64,000 nucleotides of DNA from Drosophila pseudoobscura. Its lineage: Eukaryota > Arthropoda > Insecta > Diptera > Drosophilidae. Below, in pieces: positions 1 to 11,200 of the stretch. The stretch spans positions 16,997,001 to 17,061,000 of the forward strand of contig NC_046683.1 in assembly GCF_009870125.1 (NCBI RefSeq). Reading direction: 5' to 3'. Numbering within the stretch: the first letter of the stretch is position 1; each line of letters begins with the position of its first letter. The translations under genes were made by a program, and so were the position numbers. The notes beneath the pieces are model-generated. The model had not been told where the DNA came from, did no database searches, and saw only the letters and a list, made by a program, of their open reading frames with translations.

Positions 1-2
1 TC

Positions 3-3000
3 CTGTCCAATTTGCCCGATCTCATACTCGACACCCCAGAGGCTCCCATCATGCTGGGCAATTTCATGGCCCGCGCCATCGCCGACGATTGCATCCCACC
101 GAAGTTTGTGTCCAAGCCCGAGGAGCATCTTCAGTTGAGTGAGTATGCCGAGCAGGCTTTACGCCGTGCCGACTCGCTGCTCCATAAGCAGGTCTGGGCG
201 CATCTCGACAATGTCTGGGGCATGGGTGGGCCCCTGCGTCCAGTGAAGACCATTACCAAGCAGATGACATTGCTGCTCAAGGAGTATATATCGTCGCGCG
301 ATGTCGCCGAGGCCCATCGCTGTCTACGAGCGCTCGAGGTGCCGCACTATCATCATGAGCTGATCTACGAGGCCATTGTCATGACACTGGAGTCGCTCAG
401 CCAGACCACCGAGGAGGCAATGTGCGAGCTGCTTAAATCGCTTGATCTCACATGTCTGGTGCTGCCAGCGGGCATGGAGCAGGTACGCAGTCGCTCATTA
501 ATGTGAAACATGAATGAAACATTGCTCTATTCTATGGTATACATATATGTTTCTTGCCAAATTTTAGGGCTTCATTCGGGTATTTGATGACATGGCGGAT
601 ATTGTGCTGGACGTGCCCTTGGCCTATATAATACTCGATCGTTTCGTCGAGCGCTGCAACCGGGCCGGTTTTCTCACCGACAAGATCATTAATAATGTGC
701 CATCGCGGTAAGTCTCTCTCTTATTTCCCCCTTTTCTCTATTACCACATGTAAATGCAATGCCAGAGAAATGCCCAACATATGTCCGGCTTAAGGCGAGA
801 ATAAAGCTCAGTCCTCGTCCCGTTCTCGAACGAATCTCCCTCTTCCCCTTCTTAAGGGAAGATCGTCAGTGGGATCAACCGTTTTCGAGCCTATTTGATG
901 TGTCTATTTGTAAACACAGAACAATATGCAATAAGATCTAGTAATTTTTTACGTAATCTTAGCGAGGCATACCAAACGATACACGCCCCCACCCCAAACC
1001 CACCCACCTTCTTATACCCAGCCATAAAACAAAGTTGTTTACAAGCAAATACCCTGCACTGTATGGCACCCAGCATATCGGATTAAATTCGAGTAAAATC
1101 CATAAATATTGGACGTTTGGTTAGGGTTTCATGAAATGAATTGGAGCCGAGCACTCGTTTTTATGATTATAAGATTTTGTTTTAAACACTCGTGGAGGAT
1201 TTTATGGCCTGTTTCAGTAGGTGTTCATATCGGTATGTCGTCTATAATGCGCGGAATCACATATCTGTTTTCTTTTCAAAGAAATATACTCTAATAGGAA
1301 TTTTCAATAAAATTCGTCTACTTTAACTATTTTTCCTTTTATTTATCTTTACGCTATCATAATTTTTCTTGGAATTTATGCATTTATTTATTACAATTAA
1401 CAATATTACATTGTATATATTGGCGCATACAACAATAGTAATTGTGTTAAAGAGAGAGAGAGAGAGTTTTTTGTGCTCAAAGGCCTTTTCCATGGTAAAG
1501 AAGGGTGTACCCTGAAATTGGCATAGCCGAATGTGTTTGTTCTGCTTTGGTCTGCGCCGTGAAGTATGTATATGTATGTATGTATGTATGTTTGATGTGC
1601 TTTTATCTGTATGTGTTTATATTTTGTTTTTGCCGGCTTCGACTTGTTTATTATTCTTTTATTTTTTGTTTTGTTATTTTCTTTATACGCTTTGGCTCAA
1701 TTTCTTATATACATACTCAGAGATATATATATATATATATATGTTTGTGTGTGTGCCTGTGTGCGTGTGTGTTTGTTTATGAAATTTCTATTGCGCAGTT
1801 TAGTTTTTTGCTTCGACACTGACGGGGCGCCGCGTCATCGTCGGTGTCTCCATTGGGGCAGTCCGGGCCAGTTGCCGGTTTATCAGGTGCCGGCTAGTTA
1901 TATTTATACTTACATACATATGCACGTACATACATACATATATACTCCTAGAGTTGTTTTGATTTTTTTTTTCTACTTTCCGTTTCTTTTGTTTTTCTCT
2001 TTTGGTTTTTGTTATACATATTTAATTGTTGATTTATTCCTCTCGCCTTGGGGGCAAGGCAATATCGCTGTTTGATTGTACCCTTGCCGAGAGTGTGTGT
2101 GTGTGTGTGCCACAATGTTTGCTGTAAAGAGAAGGTATACATATGCCCCCCTCCGCCCCGACCCCATAATGTGAAGTCATGTTTCGTTTTGTAACTACAA
2201 ATCTGCTATGTACAGTGGAGGCTCGAGAATGTTCGCTTGCCCGCCGCTGTTTCTTACCACTGATCGGTCCACGTCTAAACATAATTTATATATAAATGGG
2301 GGCCAAGGGTTACGATGTGTGTGAGATCAGCGAAAGGGTGTCCAAAGCTTCGGCTTTCCTTCTTGTTTTTATCTGTTCTAAAAAAAGACCCATATGCATG
2401 CATGTACATACATACATATACATATATGTTCAGTTATGTACTCGATATCGATAGGGAGAGGGCGGCTCTTATCGACGTTTGGTTGTGTTTTATTTTTTTT
2501 TATCGCATCAAACTTTTGGTGCAACAACCTGCATGTGGCTCAAGATCGTCTTGAGTGTTAGTGTGTGCGTGTGTGTGTGTGTGTTAGTGCTAGTGTTTGT
2601 GGCTGTGTGTGCGCGAAGGTAAACATGGCGGCCAAGTTGCTGTTATCGACCTGCTTGCCACTCCCACTTTAGTTGCTGTTGCTGACGCTGCTGTTGTTGT
2701 TGTAACTGCATTTGCATTCGCCTTGGCTGCGGCTATTGCTCTTTGCCACTTTAAGCGCAGCGACAACTAAATGCAACAACAACTAAAATCAGCAACAACA
2801 GCCATTCACTAATACAGAGGCCGAAACATGCATAAACTACATATATGTACCCCTGGATGTTGTGGCAGACGTCAACCCCGCCAACGAAACTGCTCAGATT
2901 TCTATAAAAAGACAAATTTATGATGCAAAAATAGCAACAGAAACAACAACAGCAACAAAACCGCTGAAAACTCAATGCCACATAACGGGGTATCAGGAGT

Positions 3001-4276
3001 ATGCACGTGAGGGTGGCGGCGGCGTAGGTGGCGGTGCTGCCATATCAACGGTTATAGTGGAGCAAAAAGCCAAACTTTTATTGTAAGAAAAAGCCAAATC
3101 TATGATGTGGGGGTGAACAAATAAAACACCTGCAACTGTAGCAGATCAGAAATATATCGTAAACTTGTATTGTTCTTTGATTTGTGTGAACAGATCTGTG
3201 CTAGATCGACAGGGACGCGAGTGTATCGGCTGAAAAAGCCAAACGCGCATCACTGTCTGCTGCGCGAAGCAGCTGCTGCTTCTTGGGGGCCCCCTTGCTT
3301 TTGTTGCTATCCTATCGCTCTCCTCTCGCTCTTGCTCTCGCTCTCTTGTGCTTTGTTCTTGTTTGTGGCCGGCCGGTGGGGCGGTGGGTGTGTGTGTCGC
3401 GCGCAACTTATCTTTCCACATTTTTATTTTTTTTTACTTTACTCTTTTTTTCTATATTTAAATGCAGCAATTAAGGCTCTGCTTGGCTCCATTTTCTTGT
3501 TGTTTTTGCAGCTTAGAATTCTTCGATACTCAATAAAAATAAAAAAAAAACACAAAAGAAACTGCAACAGAAACAAAAACTAGTTTTAGTGCTTTGGCAA
3601 CTGCTTGCGGAGACCAGTGCGGCGCAATGCAGCTTCTCCCGCGCTCTCACCCACTACTTGCACAGCTGTCTGAAGCAAAGAGAGCGACAGAGCGAAAAAA
3701 GGGTCAGCGGTTGAATGAACTTTTGTGCAAATTGTTTGCCGTTTTAGTTTTTGTTGTTGCCAAATTTGCGCAAAGCCTTTATGCAATATTATTTTTTTTT
3801 AACGTTTTGCTTAGTTTTTGTTGCCTCGTTCTTTGTTTTCTTGCATTGCATAATTGGGTAATTGCAAAGTGCGTGTGTGCGTGTGTGCGTGCAATTGCTC
3901 TTTTCTTTTTTCAAGCAAGATTTCCATACCAATCCCCGCATTTGGGGCAGCAGGGTATATTTAGATTTGTCTGCTGATGTCACATATCCATTTACCTTCT
4001 CGGGGGGCCAAATTTAAGTAAAACCAGATTTATTTTCCTTCTGCGAATCTCCAAGACTGCTAGTTCGAGCTAAAAAAGGTTTATATTTATTGCCCTCTCC
4101 CCATATATCTCCCTATTAACCTTACTATAATTTCCCTGAAACTATTATGGAATTATTGCTATAATGTATCTAATAATTTTTGTTTGCTTTCTACTATTTA
4201 CAGCGGACGCAAGCGCTTTGTCTCTGAAGGCGATGGCGGGCATGTCAAGCCGGCTATTTTACCCATGCGCGACTAA
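3..4276 (+). CDS. Pdcd4: Pdcd4, programmed cell death 4 homologue (3' part; starts outside the window)
   Basis: Three exons are visible: 3-482 (5' end beyond the window), 568-707 and 4204-4276. All junctions are GT-AG and keep frame: ...[12 protein letters not shown]..., ...[12 protein letters not shown]..., then stop TAA. The encoded segment is the end of one MA3 domain ([12 protein letters not shown]) and a second MA3 domain ([20 protein letters not shown] through the LLKSLDL helix), followed by a short basic tail ending in PMRD. In the family, MA3 domains bind eIF4A and block its helicase activity, restraining cap-dependent translation; the protein is cytoplasmic and nuclear. The last intron is very long (3.5 kb). 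The 3' end converges on MED20. Family identity is secure; the Drosophila orthologue assignment is from memory. Confidence 0.93.
708..4203 (+). other. Pdcd4 long intron
   Basis: This intron has donor GTAAGT and an acceptor after CTATTTACAG. It holds no coding segment I can support. It is rich in simple repeats: GTAT tetranucleotides near 1565-1590, an (AT)n tract at 1723-1742, (TACA)n around 1910-1940, and several GT/TG runs. Open frames here (for example 1505-2075) are low-complexity translations of these tracts. Confidence 0.8.
1723..1742. repeat. (AT)n microsatellite
   Basis: An uninterrupted AT dinucleotide tract inside the Pdcd4 intron, flanked by GTGT-rich sequence. Confidence 0.9.
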
Positions 4277-6023
4277 ATTGGGGGAAATTTTCCAAAAGCG
4301 GGGTCTTATGTAGTACACATACTTATATAAACAGCCCCCACCCCCCAACAAAAACCCAAAGTCAACCAAAACTATTAGCAGCAACAACAACACTGAAGGA
4401 ATGTATCTGAGGAGTGGCAAAGAAAAACACAACTACAAAGGGACAAATATCAGGCTGAGGATTTTGAGGAGCAGCAGCAGCCAGACAGCAGCAGTATAGG
4501 AAAGAAATACATTTTTTGTCGCAAATTTTATTGATCAAGCGTCCACACGTGAAAGAAGTTATTGCTAAGCTATCGAGAAAACATACAACATACAACACAC
4601 AACAAAAACAACAACAACAACAAAAACCGACAAAAAACAACATTTAACAATCAATCCGGAAGTTGATCTCCGCGTTTAAACTATAACCATACGATTTAAC
4701 CTACACACATACATCAATACATGCATATATAATTAATCTAACGAGAAACAGCAAATCTAAAGCAAGAATTATATATTTTAAATATGTGTATAAACAAAAA
4801 CAAAAGTAGAGATCCCAGTACTGCATAAAACAAACAAAAAACGAAAGCGAACCCTACAGGAACGGGGCGGGGCATTTGTCTTTCTTTTTTGTTTGTTTTA
4901 AGCAATGAAGAACGAACGAACGGACGGACTGACGGACGGACTGACGGACGGACAGACAGACGGATTGGTAGATCAGATCAGCGGCGTACTTATAGCACGG
5001 CTGCCATTAATAGTATGTCACTTGCTAGCGAAGCAAATTACTTATACGAACTGTTATACACAACAACAACAACAACCACACATACCACCCCGCACACACA
5101 CAAACACACCCACACACACACATACAGGCAGGCAGGCAGGCAATCAGTCAGTTAGAACCTTTATGAAAGCAAAATTAAGGCTAAAGTAAATTAAATCAGA
5201 AGCAAAACTGTTGCCAAAAGCTGGCGCAGCATTGAATGTCCAAACATAAAAAAGAGTGTACTGTACCCGTGCAAAATGTTTTCAAACAGAGCTACAATCA
5301 TTGCTTCCCATGTAAGCTTTGGATGGCCCTTGGAATGGGTGGCACATTAATTCCTTTTTCCCTGTTCTTTTGAGAGCTTGTGTGTGTAAAACCAAACACA
5401 TTGTTATTCACTATAGTTAAGCACACGATGATTTAATTTACTTACTTCATGTACTTCCTTAAGAAAAAGAACATCTTGCATAGATACTACGTTTCTTTTC
5501 GTGTGTGTGTGTGAGAAGACTAGCGCCACGGCGTATACATAATTATGTTTAATGTATAACTATACATATATATATATATATATATATACTATACATATAT
5601 ACTACATTGAACCATAAACCCCAGGTAGAAAATCATTTTCGTTTTGCGGTGAACATTTTTTTTGGCTTTTTTTTTTTAACATCAAAAGAAGAACGATTGC
5701 ATTTTATATTATAAGAAGCTTACACTTTTCCTCCGACCCCACATCCCCCTTTTAGTTTTCCGTTGTATAACAGTTGGATGCGAAATCAGGATAAAAATTT
5801 TTTGTTGTACAAAAAACGAGACTCATTGAAAAACCCCCATCCACAAAACAAAGAAACCAACACTGAAGAGAAAAAATTCAAAATTTTTGTACTCCAGCTA
5901 TATATATTTTTTTAAGACGACTACACACAGACATGGAAAAAGGAGAAAACACACTCACCCTGCCCACACACATCTATATATAATATATATAACTATTGCG
6001 TTAAAAATATACATTAAAATAAA
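4277..6023 (+). other. Pdcd4 3' UTR with poly(A) signal
   Basis: A non-coding AT-rich stretch follows the stop. It carries CAA-rich runs (4575-4625), a GACGGACT-type repeat (4917-4962), a CA-rich tract (5090-5130), an (AT)n tract (about 5564-5588) and many U-rich patches. AATAAA occurs at 6018-6023, about 105 bp from the MED20 stop codon on the other strand, so the two 3' UTRs probably abut or overlap. The UTR end is inferred from the signal only. Confidence 0.6.
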
Positions 6024-6128
6024 AAAAACAATTGAGTAGTTGCTTTCTTAATTCAATGAATATTCCGTCGTTCAGTCAGTCTCCATTGTCACTGCAGGAG
6101 CATCGGGCGGCTCCAGCTTGACCTCGCA

Positions 6129-6899
6129 TCAGGATCGGATCAAGACTAGGCCTCCCGCGGCACCCATCACCGGGGAGGATGACATGTGGACGGGCTGTTG
6201 GATGCCGCTGGTGCCGCTGAGGGATCCATGCATGGACACATGCTTCCGATAGTTGGTGAACTGCTCCAGATATTGCTTGACCGTATCCGTGGGCTCGTAC
6301 AAGTCGTTGTGCTTGGCGTGCAGCTGCTGCTGGCCCATGGCCGTCATGATGGTCTGCGTGGCAAAGTACGTGGGGAAATCCTTGCTCACATTGATGTTGA
6401 GGAAGCCCTGCAGCATCTCGCGTATCATCTCCCAGCAGTAGGCCAGTATCATGCACGACTTGTACTCGATCTCGATTAGGATACCCTTGAAATGCTCCAT
6501 CATGGTGACGGATCCGAGCTTGATCACAAAGTCGCCGTACTCAAACCGGGCGCCACGGGATTCAATCTTTGTCTGCTTCTTCGAGGTGAATGTATTGGTC
6601 ATTTTGAGCATCAGCAGATCAAATATGCTGTCGGCCACCAGGGAGACTTGCTTCCCAGTGCCACTGTCGATGATAGAAAATGTCGAAGCGGGATACTCCG
6701 AGTTGTGCAGCACATGCACCGCCCGTCCCGGTGTACCATTGTGCGGCTGCGGTGTCGAGATGAAGGTCTCGCAGTCGACCAGAAATTGACCAGCATGCGT
6801 AGCGCCAAGCGATAGCAGACGTTTACCCAGGTAATCGATGATATGGGCGCCAGATTTTCCCTCGGGCATAGGATACGGTTGTAGCACAGTCACACCCAT
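6129..6899 (-). CDS. MED20: MED20, Mediator complex subunit 20 (TRF-proximal protein)
   Basis: A single-exon 256-codon frame starting MGVTVLQPYPMPEGKSG, the usual start of MED20 (also called Trfp). The whole length reads as the one conserved Mediator/Trfp fold: the phospho-gene-like N-terminus, HVLHNSEYPAS and SIIDSG segments, the FEYGDFVIKLGSVTMMEH core, and an extended serine/glycine-rich tail ending LVLIRS. MED20 is a head-module subunit that, with MED18, contacts RNA polymerase II in the nucleus. It is convergent with Pdcd4 and divergent from l(1)dd4. No frameshift or stop is present, so it looks functional. From memory, the D. melanogaster gene lies on chromosome 2L next to Trf, so its place here among X-linked genes is unexpected. 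Confidence 0.93.
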   Translation of the reverse strand: MGVTVLQPYPMPEGKSGAHIIDYLGKRLLSLGATHAGQFLVDCETFISTPQPHNGTPGRAVHVLHNSEYPASTFSIIDSGTGKQVSLVADSIFDLLMLKMTNTFTSKKQTKIESRGARFEYGDFVIKLGSVTMMEHFKGILIEIEYKSCMILAYCWEMIREMLQGFLNINVSKDFPTYFATQTIMTAMGQQQLHAKHNDLYEPTDTVKQYLEQFTNYRKHVSMHGSLSGTSGIQQPVHMSSSPVMGAAGGLVLIRS

Positions 6900-6993
6900 A
6901 CCAAGCTTTTCGTTTTTAGTTACGTTTTGTTTTTGTTTATTTGCGAAATTGTGGCCTACAAAAAATCTTCGGAGTGTCGATTACAGTGAACAG

Positions 6994-7004
6994 CAGTGTG
7001 ACCG
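6994..7004 (-). promoter_or_regulatory. Motif-1-type core promoter element of MED20
   Basis: CAGTGTGACCG on the + strand is the reverse of the Drosophila motif-1 consensus (YGGTCACACTR). It lies about 95 bp upstream of the MED20 start codon, where housekeeping transcription starts usually occur. Two GGTATATTT-like elements (motif 6) lie just upstream on the minus strand, around 7030-7075. Function is inferred. Confidence 0.65.
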
Positions 7005-7007
7005 CGT

Positions 7008-7145
7008 TAAAATATACCGTCCGACTCTCAGAAATATACCAAAATATAACGTCTCATTTTAAAAATATACCGTAAATATTCTGAAGAATTCAAGTTCGAT
7101 TTTACATTTTCTTAGTTTTTCAAATTCCGTGGAATATTACTAGCT
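7008..7145 (-). repeat. Left arm of a long imperfect inverted repeat (MED20 promoter side)
   Basis: Read on the minus strand, this arm aligns over about 140 bp with the + strand at 7820-7950. Shared blocks include TCAGAATATTTACGGTATAT (one mismatch at the first positions), GGTATATTTCTGAG, GAATTC and GGAATATTACTA. The arm ends against the MED20 motif-1 element. Confidence 0.8.
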
Positions 7146-7700
7146 ATATAGAACATTAAACCATGCCCGAATAATTTAGTCCGATTAGTAAATCTATTTT
7201 CTAATTGACTGGTTTATTTTAAACACTTGCTCTTATTGCATTTTGCGTGAAAAGAGGTTTTAGCGAAAGTGGTCAAACAAAAAAAAATATTTTGATATTT
7301 CGTCGAATATTATTGGCTAGATAAGCCATTTTGCCATGCCAACATAATTTTATAAGGTTTATGAATCAATTTTTTACTTAACTGGCTTATTCTTAATACT
7401 TGCTTTTATTGAATCTTGTCTAAAAAATGCTTTTCGTGAAATACGTCAAACAAAAAACTGTTTTAGCGAAATACATACATACATAGCTAAAAGCAAAAAA
7501 CCGAAAGAGAATAGTCGTTTATATTGCTCGATTTAGAGATTCCGTTCAATAATTCTGTCGAACTAAAACACTTAGTTTTTCCCACATAATTTTAGGCCAT
7601 TGATGAATAAATTTTCTACAAGATTAACTACTTTTAGGTACTCCCCAATTATTTTTTGACTAAAACAAGGTTTGAAAAGAAAAGTTCAACAAAAAAACGG
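7130..7700 (+). repeat. Three diverged tandem units of about 190 bp between the inverted arms
   Basis: Units start near 7130, 7305 and 7540. Each has, in order, a GAATATTA/CAATAATT block, a CCATGCC or CCCACATAATTTTA block, a GATTGACTGG/TAACTGGCTTATT block, a CACTTGCT(T)TTATTG block, and a block like GAAAnnGGTCAAACAAAAAA. They are strongly diverged from each other, so I put boundaries only to within about 20 bp. No coding sequence is present. Confidence 0.6.
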
Positions 7701-7819
7701 TCGCAATGTTGTCACTTTAATGTTTCTGTTAATTGAAGACTTGTTGCTTATCAACCGGAGTATGGGTATTTGTATACCCTATTTCAGTAATTTAATATTG
7801 AGATACTAATTCAATATTA

Positions 7820-7950
7820 TTGAGATAGTAATATTCCCCGGAATATAAAAGTCGAAGAATATAGAACTTGAATTCGTCAGAATATTTACGGTATATTTTG
7901 CAATTTATGACGTAGTTTCGGTATATTTCTGAGGGTCAGACCGTATATCT
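7820..7950 (+). repeat. Right arm of the inverted repeat (l(1)dd4 promoter side)
   Basis: This arm contains GTCAGAATATTTACGGTATA, then a second GGTATATTTCTGAGGGTCAG block, and runs directly into a DRE at 7951-7958. The pairing with 7008-7145 leaves roughly 670 bp between the arms. A nearly identical block stands upstream of garnet at 16520-16643. Confidence 0.8.
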
Positions 7951-7958
7951 TATCGATA
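7951..7958 (+). promoter_or_regulatory. DRE (TATCGATA) upstream of l(1)dd4
   Basis: A perfect palindromic DNA-replication-related element, the binding site of DREF at Drosophila housekeeping and replication promoters. It lies about 310 bp upstream of the l(1)dd4 start codon and immediately after two GGTATATTT motifs. Confidence 0.7.
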
Positions 7959-8265
7959 GGCCTGCGATGAAGCTGACCACCAAATTTGTTGTTTATTAAA
8001 TTGATTATTCATTACATACATATGGTTTCTGCGTTAAACTAATTTTTCACCAGTCGCCACCAGTCTCCACAGATCTCAATAGCGAAACAGTACGCCTAGG
8101 CAGTTTACCAAAGTATTTGTCAAACAGTTGTTTTCTTTTTGTTATCCCTTGTACGGCAAACGCCATCCATCGCTTTAGAATCGCTTCTGTGCTTGTGGTT
8201 TTGATTTGCGCGCGCGGCTAGATAAGTTTCTGGCTCGTCTGGCCTTCGGTTGCCAAACAACGAAT

Positions 8266-11200
8266 ATGTCCAACGAAAATGTCGGGAGTAAAGCACAGGG
8301 CCAGGATCCACCGACGCCAGTTCACTATATAACGAAGCTGCTGTCAAATATATGCCTATCCATAAACGGCCCCCAGCGAGCCGAGGATCATGGTAAGTGT
8401 AAATGGATTCTATCCCCTGCTAATGATTGCCCACTTTTTACGGCTCCATCTTACGTCCATCTCTGCCAGATCGTCTGGTTAACAATGCTTTGAAGAGCAT
8501 AATGGAAAATCCCAACTCGTTGAACGAGGGAAGGCCGACCATGTGCGAGGATGATTGTGTGATCAAAATTCTGAATATCCTAAACGCAAAGGCAAATCCA
8601 AATGGCAAAAAAGAGCAGATGCCCGGAAATGTGTTCCTGAAAACGTACACCAAGTTGTTGAAGCTAGACACAGATGAAAAGCAACGCGAAGCCTTGATGA
8701 ACTTTTTGCTGGATATTCTGGATAATGAACAGTCCACGTTCTTGCGTCCCACGACACTGATGGCGAACGGAAAGGATGGTGGTGGTGATGGTCACAAGGA
8801 TATCCTAAAAGAGGTGCTGTCTGAGAGATTGAGTCCTAGTTATCCCTATCGCAAGCAGCAGAATGGTGGAAGTGAATCCAGTGAACGCGTCGCCTACAGC
8901 TATGATCCCGGCCAGTCAATTGCCGGTTTGGGCCAGGTGCAAATGCCTAACTACACAGATCAGCTGCTTAATCAACAGGATGTGGATGAAACCTTGGACA
9001 TTGTCACGAATGTCCTGTTCTCGTTTACGGGCATTCAGGGCAAGTTTCTAAGAAAGGATGTCGTCACTGGCCGCTTCAAGCTGGACACGGCGAACACCAA
9101 TTTGCTGACAACGGGCGATGCCGGCCTCATGCTGCGCCTCTCCGAACTGGGCTACTATCACGATCGTGTGGCCGAATTCGCGGATCCCTCGAAGGGTTAC
9201 AGCGCCCTGGGCTGCATGGGTCAGGCCCTCACATGCTTTCTGCGCAAGGAGCTTGGGGCCTACCATGGCGAAGTGGCTTTGCTGCACGATCAGGTAAATG
9301 ACTTCAAGAAGGCCCAACTGAAGCGGGGCTTTGCCGATCGCGAGCAGGAGTGGCTCGATAGCCAGCGGGAGCAGGTGACGCTATTCAAGCTGCTCGTGTG
9401 GTACACAAAGCCCCTACATCGTATGCAATGGCTGACCAAAATTGCCCATTCCTGCATGATGAAAAAGGGGGGAGAGCTCACGTCCGTGGTGTGGGACTTC
9501 CTCGATAATGGCCATCCTGCGGTGGATAAATTGGTGATTGATCTGCTCACGGCCATGTGCCGCCCGCTGACGCGCATGATCTCGCAATGGATGCTCGATG
9601 GCGACATAACGGATTTACACAACGAGTTCTTTGTGGAGTCCCTGACCGATATCGGGCCCGATCGACTGTGGCACGATAAGTTTCGTGTGCGCACCGCCAT
9701 GCAGCCGAAATTTATTGGCCAAGAGCTGGCTGATAAAATCCTAAGGACCGGGAAGAGCATAAATTTTCTGCGCGAAGTGTGCGAAATGAATGAATTGGTC
9801 AAGGGTCAGGGGGAGCTCAAGAATATCATGGAATCGAATGGTAGGAATAAACTGGGTCCCATCTAATGGCATATTCATTAAATGGGCTTTCCTTTCAGCT
9901 GGCGACATTTTCTCCTACACACAGGACACAAAGTGGCATGCGGCTATAGAGATCTGCTACCAGAACACCGCCAAGCATGTCCTCGACTACATGGTGGGTC
10001 CCCACAAGCTCTTGGAGCATTTGCAATGCATGCGACGCTACCTGCTGCTCGGCCAAGGGGATTTTGTCAGCATCTTTATCGAGCATATGAAGTAAGTCTT
10101 TGGCTGGAGGCACTTTAAATCGAATAATCAATAAATAATCGCCCTCCTTAGAGACGAACTGGAGAAGCCAGGCACTGAAATCTTTGCCCACGATCTGTCG
10201 GCCATGCTGGACACTGCCCTGCGCTGCACCAATGCCCAGTACGATGATCCAGAGATCCTAAACCATTTGGATGTGGTGGCACAGCCACCCTTTTTGGGCG
10301 ACACGGGCTGGGACATTGTGTCGCTGCAATATGTCGTCCAAGGGCCGCTGGCCACCATGCTGGAGCCGACCATGTCCACGTACAAGGCGCTGTTTAAGCC
10401 ACTGTGGCGCATGAAGCACATGGAGTTTGTGCTTTCGACAAAGATCTGGAAAGAGCAGATGACCAATGGAAAGGTGAGTGTCGTATCTCAGTCCTACTTT
10501 AGATTGTCACGCTCTTTCGCTTGCGATCTCTCTCTCCCTCTCTCTCTGATCGATAATGCAATTTGGGAGGGACTTCGGAGCACTCTTGTGGGCAACGAAT
10601 TAAGGTGTGGAGCGGTCCGAGATTAGATTAGTAGCCGAGGGCACCTGTAATCTAATCCATGGATGATTACCCATTTTCCGGTGCACACGCAAGTCTCAAG
10701 GGGCATACAAAAATTCCTTAATTTTCTTATGTATCATTTTCTATATTTTGATAGAAAAAAACACACAACTTCCCGTACAAAAATAACATTAATTAGAGGG
10801 TGAAACAAAAACATATGAATACGAAATACGCCAAAAAAATATAGATATACAGAAATGTGACTGCTTGGAATGCGGCTGCTCCTTGGTGCTCCTTCTTTGC
10901 CTGCAACTGCCTCTTACAACTTGGCATCGGTCTTGAGCAGAGGCGCCAGCTTCTGTGTGAGCATGATGTTGCCGGAAATCTTCAATTTTCCCTTCATGAA
11001 TGCTGCCTGGGGATTGAGCTTGCCGAGGGCAATATCAACCATGTCCTCATCAGCCACCGTCAGGGTGGTGTCCACTTTGACGCCCTGTGCGGGTCCCTCA
11101 TAGGCCTTGGCGCTCTTGCAGTCCAGAGCTAGAAAAAAAAACACACAGAAAATAAGCGAAAAGGTAATGTAATTTACATTTGTTGGCCACATAGAAAACC

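Noticed and set aside
1505-2075. Overlapping open frames of about 100-150 codons in the Pdcd4 intron
   Set aside because: They translate GTAT, AT and GT microsatellites into Tyr/Ile/Cys/Val repeats, with no protein-like signal.
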